Assembly: GCF_007785815.1 (NCBI RefSeq)
Contig: NZ_VNIM01000013.1
Location: 1-61,613 of the forward strand
Length of the DNA: 61,613 nt
From: Alterirhizorhabdus solaris
Lineage (GTDB): Bacteria; Pseudomonadota; Alphaproteobacteria; Sphingomonadales; Sphingomonadaceae
Direction of reading: 5' to 3'
Positions 9,203 to 18,318 of the stretch are shown one piece after another (positions within the stretch are counted from its first letter, which is position 1; every line of letters starts with the position of its first letter). A program made the position numbers and the translations under genes. The notes under the pieces were generated by a model that was given only the letters and a program-made list of their open reading frames with translations, was not told where the DNA came from and ran no database searches.

Positions 9203-9223
9203 CGCCGCAAGCATAGTGCGGCG
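9203..9223 (+). terminator. Hairpin after rfbA
   Basis: A 7-base stem CGCCGCA/TGCGGCG with a 7-base loop (AGCATAG) lies 30 bases after the rfbA stop. A further pairing of CCCCCC (9195-9200) with GGGGGG (9229-9234) can extend it. There is no T-run, so it may be a weak terminator or a structure in the 5' leader of the TonB receptor gene. Confidence 0.4.
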
Positions 9224-9238
9224 TTCGAGGGGGGCCTC

Positions 9239-11764
9239 ATGCCGATCGTCCGTTTTACTTTCGCCGGTTTCGCGTTCGCCGCGCTGGCCGCCGCGCCGCT
9301 ATCGGCGCAAACGACCGGCGACGAGCCCGAGATCGTCGTCACCGCGCAGTTGCGCGCGCAGAACCCCATCGACGTGCCGATCGCGCTCAGCGTCGTCACC
9401 GGTGCGGATCTGGCGCGGCTGGGGATCGAGGATCTGGAGGCGTTCTCGCGCTTCGTGCCGGGCTTCCTCGTCCAGAACGAATCGCCCAACAACCCCGGCT
9501 TCGTCCTGCGCGGTATCACCTCGGACAGCGGCGCGTCGTTCAACGAGCCGCGCGTCTCGATCTTTCAGGATGGCGTCTCTATCTCCAAGTCGCGCGGCTC
9601 CTATGTCGAGTTGTTCGACATCGACCGGGTCGAAGTCGCCAAGGGGCCGCAATCGACACTCTACGGGCGCGGCGCGCTGATCGGCGCGGTCAACCTGATT
9701 CAGAAGAAGGCCGATCCACGCGGGTTCGGCGCGCTGGCGCGGGCCGATTACGGCAATCAAGACAGCAAGCTGGCCGAGGCCATGGTCAACCTGCCGCTCG
9801 CCGCCGATGTCGCCGTCCGCTTCGCTGGCCGCATCCGCAAGCGCGACGGCTATATCCCGTCGCTGCTCGGTGGGCGTGACTTCAACTCGGTCGATACCCG
9901 CGCCGGGCGTGGCTCGCTCCACGCGCAAACCGGCGGACTGACGGTAGACCTGATCGGCAATTACGAACTGGACCGGCAGGCCGGCACACCGTTCAAGTCC
10001 ACCACCTTCCGCCCGACAGACCCCGCCACCGGCGCGGTGATCGGTGATGCGGGGCGCAACAGCGGCGCCGCGCTCGCGCCCGCCGCCGGGTTCGAGGGGG
10101 GCCGCCCGCTCGGCACCCGGCGCGAGGTGTGGGGCGTCAGCGCGCTGGCCAGCTATGAACTCTCCGATTCGCTGAAACTCGATTCGGTCACGGCCTATCG
10201 CCGGTTCGACGCGTTCGGCATTTTCGATGCGGACGGCCTCTCGCTGCCGATCCTCACCGCCGCCGACGATGTGACGGGCAAACAGGCCAGCCAGGACCTG
10301 CGCCTCACCTACACCGCCGATCGCCTCACCGCCTTCGTCGGCGCCAGCTACTTCCACGAAAACGGATCGCAGCGAACGCCCGCCACCTTCGACGAGCGCG
10401 CGCTGGTCGCCCGGCTGGCGGGCGCGCTGAACGGCGGGCTGCCCGGCCGCCCCGCCACCGATCCCGCGCCGCTCGGCCTGTTCGCCAACCCGGCCTTCAC
10501 CGGCGCGCTGGTGCAGGGCATCGCCGCCGCCTCGGGCGTCGCGCTGTCGCCGGCACAGGCCATGGCGATCGGCGCGAACCTGAAGGCGGATCATTCGGAG
10601 CAAAGCACCAACTTCGCCCGTACCAATGCGTACGACGTGTTCGGCGACGTCACCTACGCGCTGACCGACCGCATCGAGCTGGGCGGCGGCCTGCGCTACA
10701 GCCACGACTCGAAGCGTACCCGCTACAGCGCCAGCGTGCTCAACGGCCGGTCGATCGCCGGCGGGCTGATCGCCGCATTCGCACAGCCACCGGCGGTGCG
10801 CGATGCGCTGCTCGGGGCGCTGGCCGTGCCGGGCGCCGCCACCATCCCGCCGTCCGCCGCCTACCCCGTGCCGCTGTTCGGCCTCAGCACCCAGCCCACC
10901 GCCGGCAACGGCACCGTGGACGAGGCGCGGCTCACCAACGGCGGCTTCTCGTGGAGGCTCACCGCGCGCTATGAGGCAAGCCGCGCCGCCAGCCTGTACC
11001 TCACCTACGCGCGCGGGCGCCGGCCACGGGTGCTGTCCGGCACCAGCCCGGCAGAGCCGTTCGGCCGCGCCACCTTCGCCGTGTTGCCCAACGAGCGGGT
11101 GGACAGCTACGAGGCCGGCATCAAGACGGCACTGGCGAACCGCACCCTGTTCCTCGACGGCGCGGTGTTCCTCTACGATTACGCCAATTTCCAGACGATC
11201 GTGCAGCAGGGCATCCAGCTCGTCACCACCAACGCCGGGCGTGCGCGCAGCTACGGGTTCGAGGGGCAGGCCCGCTTCGTGCCGAGCCGCGCCGTCTCGC
11301 TGTTCGCCAGCTATGCGTACAACCACAGCCGCTTCCGCTCGGGCCTTCGCGACGGTAACCGCTTTCGCCTCTCGCCCGATCACATGGGCTCGGTCGGCGC
11401 TACCCTCTCCGCGCCGGTTGCGGCAGGCCGCGTCTCCTTCTCGCCGAACCTGACCTATCAGAGCCGGATCTATTTCGACGACGACAACGACCGCGCCGAT
11501 CTCCAGCGCCCGCCCGCCAGCCTCGTCGCCGATCTGCTCCGCGATGAGACGCAGGGCGGCTACGCGCTCGCCAACGCGCGCCTCGGCTACGAACCGGACG
11601 GCGGGCGGTGGAAGATCGAGGGCTACGTCGAGAACCTGTTCGATCGCCATTACATCCGCGACGCCGGCAACACCGGCGATGCGATCGGCCTCGCCACCTT
11701 CGTCGCGGGCGATCCCCGCTTCTACGGCCTGAGCGCGACCATCCGCTTCGGCGACGTGCGCTGA
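9239..11764 (+). CDS. TonB-dependent outer-membrane receptor
   Basis: 841 residues. Signal peptide ends near residue 23 (LSAQ), followed by a TonB-box-like EIVVTAQLR at about residues 31-39, then the plug domain (VPGFLVQNESPNNPGFVLRG, VAKGPQSTLYGRGALIGAVNL) and a 22-strand barrel to the C-terminal phenylalanine-rich strand FYGLSATIRFGDVR. Takes up a ligand across the outer membrane using TonB energy; substrate not predictable from sequence. Start ATG 9239 has a G-rich stretch upstream (GAGGGGGGCC). Its stop overlaps the proposed start of the adenylate cyclase gene, suggesting they are co-transcribed. Confidence 0.95.
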   Translation: MPIVRFTFAGFAFAALAAAPLSAQTTGDEPEIVVTAQLRAQNPIDVPIALSVVTGADLARLGIEDLEAFSRFVPGFLVQNESPNNPGFVLRGITSDSGASFNEPRVSIFQDGVSISKSRGSYVELFDIDRVEVAKGPQSTLYGRGALIGAVNLIQKKADPRGFGALARADYGNQDSKLAEAMVNLPLAADVAVRFAGRIRKRDGYIPSLLGGRDFNSVDTRAGRGSLHAQTGGLTVDLIGNYELDRQAGTPFKSTTFRPTDPATGAVIGDAGRNSGAALAPAAGFEGGRPLGTRREVWGVSALASYELSDSLKLDSVTAYRRFDAFGIFDADGLSLPILTAADDVTGKQASQDLRLTYTADRLTAFVGASYFHENGSQRTPATFDERALVARLAGALNGGLPGRPATDPAPLGLFANPAFTGALVQGIAAASGVALSPAQAMAIGANLKADHSEQSTNFARTNAYDVFGDVTYALTDRIELGGGLRYSHDSKRTRYSASVLNGRSIAGGLIAAFAQPPAVRDALLGALAVPGAATIPPSAAYPVPLFGLSTQPTAGNGTVDEARLTNGGFSWRLTARYEASRAASLYLTYARGRRPRVLSGTSPAEPFGRATFAVLPNERVDSYEAGIKTALANRTLFLDGAVFLYDYANFQTIVQQGIQLVTTNAGRARSYGFEGQARFVPSRAVSLFASYAYNHSRFRSGLRDGNRFRLSPDHMGSVGATLSAPVAAGRVSFSPNLTYQSRIYFDDDNDRADLQRPPASLVADLLRDETQGGYALANARLGYEPDGGRWKIEGYVENLFDRHYIRDAGNTGDAIGLATFVAGDPRFYGLSATIRFGDVR

Positions 11765-14700
11765 CCGACGCCGCCGCGATCCCGCCGCCCGCCGCCCGGC
11801 CCCGCGCCACGCGCCTCCGCGAAATATCAGCGCGGCGACGCAGCCTGTTCGGCATCCTCGTGCTCGGGCTGATGCTGCTGCTCTGCGCGCCGATGTTCGT
11901 CGATCTCGTCTGCCACGATGCCCCGCGCGCCGAAGCGGGCGTGATCTCCTATCGCGGCTGGGGACGGCTCACCGCCCCGGTCGAACTTAGCGGGCAATGG
12001 CGGCTGGTGTGGCTCGGCCACGACGGTTCGGCCATCCCGCCTGGCGCCACCACGCCTGCGCTAGTCCCGGGCCAGTGGAGTGGCCTCGCCATGCCCGACG
12101 GGCAGCGCCTGCCACCATCCGGGCTGGTCAGCTACCGCCTGATCCTGCGCGATCTGGCGGCCGGCCATTACACCCTCCACATCCCGATCACCTTCGCCGC
12201 CGAGCGCATCTATATCGACGGGCGGCCCGTCGCCGGCGCGGGACGGATCGCCACCAACGCCGCCGGCACGCGATACGACCTGCGCAGCCACGAAATATCG
12301 TTCGAGACGAACGGCGCACCGGTCGCGCTGCGGATCGATCTCGCCGCCTTCCTCCACCGCGACAACGGCTTCGTCGACGCGCTGATCTTCGGCGAGGCGC
12401 AGCCGATGCGTCGCTGGATCGCGCTGGAATGGATGAAGGACCTGCTGTTCCACAGCGCGCTGCTGCTGCTCGCGCTCAACGCGCTGGTCGCCTACCTTTT
12501 CCGGCGGCAGGATCGCGCCTCGCTGTATCTGGCGCTGGCGGCGCTATGCGCGATCCCGGGCACGGCGATCCTCAGCTACGACAACATCCTGCTGCTGGCG
12601 CTGCCGTTCCTCAATTTCACCGCCGTGCTGGCGCTGCAATATATCCCCACGGCCGCCTCGATCGGCTTCTTCCTCGCATACTCGCGCGCGCTGTTCCCGC
12701 GCGAGACGCCGCGGTGGTTGTTCCGCGTCCTGCTCGCGCTCGTCGGCGCCTTCTTCCTCGCGCAGTGCCTCGCCTTTTCGCGCGGTGATACATTGCTCGC
12801 CTCGCACATCGCGGTTGCGTGGCCGGCGGTGCTGGGCTTCACCCTGCTCGGCGTGATCGGCATCGTGCTGCGCGCGGTGCTGCGCGGGCGGGATGGCGCG
12901 CTGGTGTTCCTGCTCGGCATCGCGATCTTTACGATCTTCTCGGTCAACGCGGCGCTTGTCTGGTCGGATATCGTGCCGGACCGCTATCTGCTCGGCACCG
13001 CCTCGCTGCCGCTGGGCATGCTGATGCTGCTGTTCTCGCACTTCGTCGTCGTGGCGGAACGGTGGACGCTCGCCATCGTCGCCGCCGAACGGATCAACGC
13101 CGATCTGCGCGAGCTGATCGAGGTCACCTCCGCCATCACGTCGGAAATGCAGCTCGACACGTTGCTCGCGCGCATCGTGGAGGTGACGAGCCGCATCCTC
13201 AACGCCGACCGCAGCACGCTGCTGCTCCACGACGAGCGCACCGGCGAACTCTGGTCACTCGTGGCGGAAGGCCTCACCACGCGCGAGATCCGTATGGACG
13301 CAAGCGAGGGGCTGGCCGGCCACGCCTTCACCCACGGCGAGGTGCTGAACATCGCCGACGCCTATGCCGACCCGCGCTTCAACCGCGCGATCGACATCGC
13401 CACCGATTACCGCACCGGCAGCATCCTCACGATGCCCGTCACCGCGCGCGACGGCCGCCGGCTGGGCGTGATGCAGACGCTCAACCGCCGCGACGGGCGT
13501 CCGTTCGGCGAGGACGACGTGACCCGCATGGTCGCCTTCGCAGCACAGGCCGCGATCGCGATCGACAACGCCACGCTGTTCGCCGAGGTCGTCACCTCGC
13601 GCAATTATAACGAGAGCATCCTGCGCTCGATGTCGTCGGGCGTCGTCACGCTCGATCGCGATGCCGGCATCGCCAAGCTGAACGCCGCCGCCAGCGCCAT
13701 CCTGGGCGTGCCCGCAGACCAGCTCGAAGGCGTCGATGCACGCGCCCTGCTCGCCAGCACGAACCCGTGGCTGCTCACCGAGATCGAAGCCGTCGCCGCC
13801 ACCGGCGAGCGCAAGCTGCTGATCGACGTCGATCTCGTCACGGTGGGCGAGCGGGTGATCGCCACCAACATCACCATCGTGCCGCTGATCGGGGAGAACG
13901 GCCCCGCCGGCCTGCTGCTGCTGATCGAGGACATCAGCGAGGGCAAGCGGATGCAGAGCGCGATGCGCCGCTTCATGACGCAGAAGGTGGTCGATCAGGT
14001 GCTCCAGCGCGGCGACGAACTGCTGTTCGGCACCGCCTGCAACGCCAGCGTCCTGTTTGCCGATATCCGCAACTTCACGACGATGGCCGAGGCGCTCACC
14101 CCGCGCGAGACGGTGGACATGCTCAACGAGGCGTTCACCGAATTCTTCGAGGCGGTGGCGGCCAACGACGGCGTGCTCGACAAGTTCATCGGCGATGCGA
14201 TCATGGCGGTGTACGGCGCGCCGCTGCCCACCGGCCGCGATCCCGAGAATGCGGTGGAGAGCGCGGTGCAGATGCTGCGCGCGCTCCATCTGCTGAACGA
14301 ACGGCGCGGCGGCCGGGCGCTGCCACCGCTGCGGCTGGGCGTGGGCATCGCTACCGGCGAGGTGGTGGCGGGCACGATCGGCAGCCCCAAGCGCATGGAT
14401 TACACCGTGATCGGCGACAGCGTGAACCTGTCCTCCCGCCTCCAGGATCTGACCAAGGGCTACGGCGTGGAGGTGCTGGTATGCGAGACGACCGCAGCCG
14501 CCGTCGCCGGCCGCCACCCTTTACGCGAACTCGATCTCATCCTCGTGCGCGGCCGCCAGCGCCCGGCCAAGATCTTCCAGGTGCTGATCGAGCCGGCGGA
14601 CGAGGCGTTGCTCGATCACTACCAGCGTGGCCGCGACCGGCTGGCCGCGCGCGACTGGACGGGGGCCGCCACCGCCTTCCGCGCCGCGCTGGTGCGCGAT

Positions 14701-14805
14701 CCCGCCGATCGCCCCGCACAACTGATGCTCGCCCGCGCCGAGGCGCTCGCCACCGATCCGCCGGCGGCCGACTGGAACGGCGTATGGCACGCCGCCGCCA
14801 AATAA
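11761..14805 (+). CDS. Membrane class III adenylate cyclase with 7TM, GAF and PAS-like domains
   Basis: About 1014 residues. Order: a first membrane helix near 29-50 preceded by many arginines; a periplasmic 7TMR-DISM-type region; seven further membrane helices (about 225-435); a GAF domain (about 445-613); a PAS-like domain (about 615-735); and a class III cyclase domain (about 745-930). Metal aspartates 768 (FADIRNFT) and 812 (DKFIGDAIM) are present, with transition-state Asn889 and Arg893 (GDSVNLSSR). Lys808 and Asp880 are the purine-specifying pair of adenylate (not guanylate) cyclases. A TPR-like tail follows. The start is uncertain: no ATG, GTG or TTG lies between the receptor stop and the first membrane helix, and CTG 11761 overlapping the TGA is the best candidate. 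Confidence 0.85.
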   Translation: MTDAAAIPPPAARPRATRLREISARRRSLFGILVLGLMLLLCAPMFVDLVCHDAPRAEAGVISYRGWGRLTAPVELSGQWRLVWLGHDGSAIPPGATTPALVPGQWSGLAMPDGQRLPPSGLVSYRLILRDLAAGHYTLHIPITFAAERIYIDGRPVAGAGRIATNAAGTRYDLRSHEISFETNGAPVALRIDLAAFLHRDNGFVDALIFGEAQPMRRWIALEWMKDLLFHSALLLLALNALVAYLFRRQDRASLYLALAALCAIPGTAILSYDNILLLALPFLNFTAVLALQYIPTAASIGFFLAYSRALFPRETPRWLFRVLLALVGAFFLAQCLAFSRGDTLLASHIAVAWPAVLGFTLLGVIGIVLRAVLRGRDGALVFLLGIAIFTIFSVNAALVWSDIVPDRYLLGTASLPLGMLMLLFSHFVVVAERWTLAIVAAERINADLRELIEVTSAITSEMQLDTLLARIVEVTSRILNADRSTLLLHDERTGELWSLVAEGLTTREIRMDASEGLAGHAFTHGEVLNIADAYADPRFNRAIDIATDYRTGSILTMPVTARDGRRLGVMQTLNRRDGRPFGEDDVTRMVAFAAQAAIAIDNATLFAEVVTSRNYNESILRSMSSGVVTLDRDAGIAKLNAAASAILGVPADQLEGVDARALLASTNPWLLTEIEAVAATGERKLLIDVDLVTVGERVIATNITIVPLIGENGPAGLLLLIEDISEGKRMQSAMRRFMTQKVVDQVLQRGDELLFGTACNASVLFADIRNFTTMAEALTPRETVDMLNEAFTEFFEAVAANDGVLDKFIGDAIMAVYGAPLPTGRDPENAVESAVQMLRALHLLNERRGGRALPPLRLGVGIATGEVVAGTIGSPKRMDYTVIGDSVNLSSRLQDLTKGYGVEVLVCETTAAAVAGRHPLRELDLILVRGRQRPAKIFQVLIEPADEALLDHYQRGRDRLAARDWTGAATAFRAALVRDPADRPAQLMLARAEALATDPPAADWNGVWHAAAK

Positions 14806-14825
14806 CCCCGCGCGCCCGGCCGACG

Positions 14826-15737
14826 ATGCTCAGGCGGCTGGCGTGGGGTCTGGCGGTGGCCATTCTCGTGCCGGTCGCGGGGCTGGGCGTCGTGCTGGGC
14901 GGCCTCTATCTTCATTCGCCGGTGCAGGCGCTCGACACCGCCGATAGGCTGCTGGGCGGCGACGCACCGGCCATCCGCGTGGCCGAGGGCGTGCCGTTCG
15001 CGCCCGGTCTCGCACTCGATGTGTGGGTGCCGCCGCGCGAAGTGGCCGGGCCGCATCCAGTGCTGGTGTTCTTCTACGGCGGCTCGTGGGTGAACGGTCG
15101 GCGGCAGGATTACGGCTTCGCCGCCCGGGCCTATGCCGAACGCGGCTTCGTCGTGGTGGTGCCCGATTATCGCAAGGTGCCGGCCGCGCGCTTCCCCGCC
15201 TTTCTTCGGGACGGTGCGGCGGCGGTCGGCTGGGCGGAACGCAACGCCGCCCGCTTCGGCGGCGATCCCCGGCGTCTCGCGCTCGCCGGTCATTCGGCGG
15301 GCGCGTGGATCGCCACGATGCTGGCGCTCGATCGCCGCTGGCTCGCCGCCGCCGGGGTGCGCCCCGACGTTGTCCGCGCGGTCGTCGGGCTGGCGGGGCC
15401 ATATGATTTCTCCCCGTTCCGCTGGCAGGCGGCGCGCGACGCACTCGGCAACGCAGCCAACCCGCGCGACACCCAGCCGATCCGTTTCGCCCGCCGCGAT
15501 GCGCCGCCGTTGTGGCTCGCCACCGGGGATGCGGACGATGAGGTGAGGCCGCGCAACAGCCGTGCGCTCGCCGCCCGCCAGCAGGCGCTGGGCAGTCGCA
15601 CGACGGTGCTGCGCGTCTATCCGGGTCTCGGCCATCCCGGCATCGTGATGGCGCTGTCCCGCCCGTTCCGCCGGCTGGCCCCCGTGCTGGACGACAGCGC
15701 CGCCTTTCTCCGGGCGAACACCGCCCCCGTTCGATAG
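14826..15737 (+). CDS. Alpha/beta hydrolase, esterase type
   Basis: 303 residues. An N-terminal membrane anchor or uncleaved signal (about residues 5-30) puts it at the inner membrane facing the periplasm. Catalytic nucleophile Ser157 in AGHSAG, acid in TGDADDEV, and histidine in GLGHPGI; the oxyanion region is FFYGGSWVNG, a relative of the HGGG motif of the hormone-sensitive-lipase class. Likely a carboxylesterase; substrate unknown. It starts 20 bases after the adenylate cyclase gene and looks co-transcribed with it and the TonB receptor. Confidence 0.88.
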   Translation: MLRRLAWGLAVAILVPVAGLGVVLGGLYLHSPVQALDTADRLLGGDAPAIRVAEGVPFAPGLALDVWVPPREVAGPHPVLVFFYGGSWVNGRRQDYGFAARAYAERGFVVVVPDYRKVPAARFPAFLRDGAAAVGWAERNAARFGGDPRRLALAGHSAGAWIATMLALDRRWLAAAGVRPDVVRAVVGLAGPYDFSPFRWQAARDALGNAANPRDTQPIRFARRDAPPLWLATGDADDEVRPRNSRALAARQQALGSRTTVLRVYPGLGHPGIVMALSRPFRRLAPVLDDSAAFLRANTAPVR

Positions 15738-15742
15738 GGCGG

Positions 15743-16393
15743 TCAGGCGGCGGGCAGCGCCTCGACGTAGTCCGCCTCGGTCTTGGCGCGCACCTCGTCC
15801 GCCGTCACGCCGTCGGCCAGTTCGATCAGGCGGAACGGGCCGGTGCGGTCGGTCCGCTCGAACACGGCGAGGTCGGTGATGATGAGGTCCACCACCCCCG
15901 CGCCGGTCAGCGGCAGCGTGCAGGCCTTGCGGAACTTGGCCGAGCCGTCCTTGGAGACGTGATCCATGATGACGATGATGCGGCGGCACCCGGCGACGAG
16001 GTCCATCGCCCCGCCCATGCCCTTCACCATCTTGCCCGGGATCATCCAGTTGGCGATGTCGCCATTCTCGGCCACTTCCATCGCGCCCAGCACGGAAAGG
16101 TCCATGTGCCCGCCACGGATCATCGCGAAGCTGTCCGCGGAGGAAAAATAAGCGGTGCGCGCCACTTCCGTCACGGTCTGCTTGCCGGCGTTGATGAGGT
16201 CGGCGTCCACCTCCGCCTCGGTCGGGAACGGGCCGACGCCCAGCATCCCGTTCTCGCTCTGCAACGTCACGTCGATGCCCGGCGCGATGTGGTTGGCCAC
16301 CAAGGTCGGGATGCCGATGCCGAGGTTCACATAATAGCCGTCGCCCAGCTCGCGTGCGGCGCGGGCGGCCATCTGGTTGCGGTCCATCGGCAT
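15743..16393 (-). CDS. scoB: 3-oxoacid CoA-transferase, subunit B
   Basis: 216 residues. The catalytic glutamate is in the SENGML motif (about residue 47). [12 protein letters not shown] near the N-terminus and GGAMDLVAG further on are typical of the beta subunit. With subunit A it moves CoA between succinyl-CoA or acetyl-CoA and 3-oxoacids such as acetoacetate. The ATG at 16393 overlaps the subunit A TGA (ATGA), so the two chains are made together. Whether the substrate is acetoacetate or 3-oxoadipate cannot be told from sequence alone. Confidence 0.92.
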   Translation of the reverse strand: MPMDRNQMAARAARELGDGYYVNLGIGIPTLVANHIAPGIDVTLQSENGMLGVGPFPTEAEVDADLINAGKQTVTEVARTAYFSSADSFAMIRGGHMDLSVLGAMEVAENGDIANWMIPGKMVKGMGGAMDLVAGCRRIIVIMDHVSKDGSAKFRKACTLPLTGAGVVDLIITDLAVFERTDRTGPFRLIELADGVTADEVRAKTEADYVEALPAA

Positions 16394-17097
16394 CAGTTCG
16401 CTCCCTCGGCACGGACGGTGCGTTGCTCGATCCGCCTCTCGAACGTGCCGGTCACCAGCCGCTGCACGTAGACGCCGGGGGTGTGCACCGCATCGCCGTC
16501 GAATGCGCCTTCCTCAACGATCTCCTCCACCTCGGCCACGGTCACGCGGCCGGCGGTGGCGACGTTCGGATTGAAGTTGCGGCTCGTCTTTCGGTAGATC
16601 AGGTTGCCGCTGCGATCACCCTTCCACGCCTTCACGATCGCCAGATCGGCCACGATCCCGCGCTCCAGGATATAGGTTTCGCCGTCGAACTCGGCATGTG
16701 GCTTGCCCTCGGCCACCAGCGTGCCCACGCCGGTGCGAGTGTAGAAACCGGCGATCCCCGCGCCGCCCGCGCGCAGCCGTTCGGCCAGCGTGCCCTGCGG
16801 GTTGAACTCGATCTCCAACTCGCCGGCCAGATATTGCCGGGCGAACTCCTTGTTCTCGCCCACGTAGGAGGAGATCATCTTGCGGATCTGGCGCGTGTCC
16901 AGCAGCACGCCCAGCCCGAAGCCGTCGATCCCGCAATTGTTCGATACGATGGTCAGGTCGCGCACCCCGCTGTCGCGGATCGCGTTGATGAGGTTCTCGG
17001 GGATACCGCAGATGCCGAAACCACCGGCGGCGATGGTCATGCCATCGAACAGCAGGCCATCGAGGGCGGCGTCGGCATCGGCGTGGACTTTGTTCAT
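16393..17097 (-). CDS. scoA: 3-oxoacid CoA-transferase, subunit A
   Basis: 234 residues from ATG 17097 (GGAG about 11 bases upstream); a 10-residue longer start at 17127 reads poorly. The glycine-rich [16 protein letters not shown] and [13 protein letters not shown] motifs identify the alpha subunit, which binds CoA. Partner of the gene downstream. The pair is followed upstream by ilvE on the same strand, 60 bases away, possibly one unit for branched-chain or ketone-body metabolism. Confidence 0.92.
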   Translation of the reverse strand: MNKVHADADAALDGLLFDGMTIAAGGFGICGIPENLINAIRDSGVRDLTIVSNNCGIDGFGLGVLLDTRQIRKMISSYVGENKEFARQYLAGELEIEFNPQGTLAERLRAGGAGIAGFYTRTGVGTLVAEGKPHAEFDGETYILERGIVADLAIVKAWKGDRSGNLIYRKTSRNFNPNVATAGRVTVAEVEEIVEEGAFDGDAVHTPGVYVQRLVTGTFERRIEQRTVRAEGAN

Positions 17098-17157
17098 GGC
17101 GTCTTTGTCTCCGCTGCACTGCGGCACGTCAAGGCGCCGCGTCGTGTCGCCGCCCGA

Positions 17158-18237
17158 TCAGCGGACCGGGCGGACCCAGCCGTGCGGATCCGGCGCCGTG
17201 CCGCGCTGGATCGCGGTCAGCGCATCGCGCAGCCGCATCGTCTCGATCCCCGGGCCGCCGTTGCCGATGGTGAAATTATGCGTCTGTCCACGCACCTCCA
17301 CGATCGGGGTGATGACCGCCGCCGTGCCGCAGGCGAACGCCTCGCGCAGTCGACCCGAGCGGGCATCCTCCAGCCACTGGTCGATCGCATAGCGTTCCTC
17401 ACGCACCGTGATCCCCCCGGCGCGCGCCAGCGTGAGCAGCGAATCGCGGGTGATGCCGGGCAGGATGGTGCCGCCCAGCGGCGGCGTGACGAGCGAACCG
17501 TCATCCATCACGAAGAAGGTGTTCATGCCGCCGAGCTCCTCCACCCAGCGCTGCTCCACCGCGTCGAGGAACACCACCTGATCGCAGCCGTGGCCGATCG
17601 CCTCCTTCTGCGCGATCAGGCTGCTGGCATAGTTGCCGCCGCACTTGGCCGCCCCGGTGCCGCCCCGCGCGGCGCGGGTGTAATGCTCGGACAACCACAC
17701 GCTGATGCCGGGCTTGCCGCCCTTGAAATAGGCGCCGACCGACGAGGCGATCACGATGAACTTGTATTCCGCCGAGGGCTTCACCCCGAGGAACGTCTCA
17801 CTGCCGAACATGAAGGGCCGCAGGTAAAGGCTGCCCTCCCCTTCCGGGATCCAGTCGCGGTCGATGCGGATCAACTGTTCCAGCGCTTCGACAAAGGTGT
17901 CTTCCGGCAGCGACGGCATCGCCATACGCTCGGCGGATTCGTTGAAGCGGCGGGCGTTGGCATCGGGGCGAAACAGCACCACGTCACCGCTCGGCACGCG
18001 ATAGGCCTTCAGCCCCTCGAAAATCTCCTGCGCATAATGCAGCACCGCGCAGGCCGGGTCGATCGACAACGGGCCGCGCGCCTCCACGCGGGCATCGTGC
18101 CAGCCCTTCGCCTCGTTCCACTCGATCACCACCATGTGATCGGTGAATACCCGTCCGAAGCCCGGATCCTGCAACATCGCGGCGCGCAAATCGGCGGCGA
18201 TCGGCTTGGCGTTGGGGCTGATCTGGAACTCGGACAT
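17158..18237 (-). CDS. ilvE: Branched-chain amino-acid aminotransferase
   Basis: 359 residues, fold-type IV PLP enzyme of the long (class 4, human BCAT-like) group. PLP lysine lies in GAAKCGGNYASS; ALHYAQE-like VLHYAQEIFEGLKAYR and FGTAAVITPI-like ACGTAAVITPIVEV are both present. Transfers the amino group between Leu/Ile/Val and 2-oxoglutarate, last step of their synthesis or first of breakdown. RBS GAGAGAGA just before the ATG at 18237. Confidence 0.95.
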   Translation of the reverse strand: MSEFQISPNAKPIAADLRAAMLQDPGFGRVFTDHMVVIEWNEAKGWHDARVEARGPLSIDPACAVLHYAQEIFEGLKAYRVPSGDVVLFRPDANARRFNESAERMAMPSLPEDTFVEALEQLIRIDRDWIPEGEGSLYLRPFMFGSETFLGVKPSAEYKFIVIASSVGAYFKGGKPGISVWLSEHYTRAARGGTGAAKCGGNYASSLIAQKEAIGHGCDQVVFLDAVEQRWVEELGGMNTFFVMDDGSLVTPPLGGTILPGITRDSLLTLARAGGITVREERYAIDQWLEDARSGRLREAFACGTAAVITPIVEVRGQTHNFTIGNGGPGIETMRLRDALTAIQRGTAPDPHGWVRPVR

Positions 18238-18318
18238 CGTCTCTCTCTCGACGGCTCATCAGGCGGCCTTCCGCCTTGGACAGATGCCGCCGCCGATGCC
18301 AGAAAAATCGGTGCCGGG

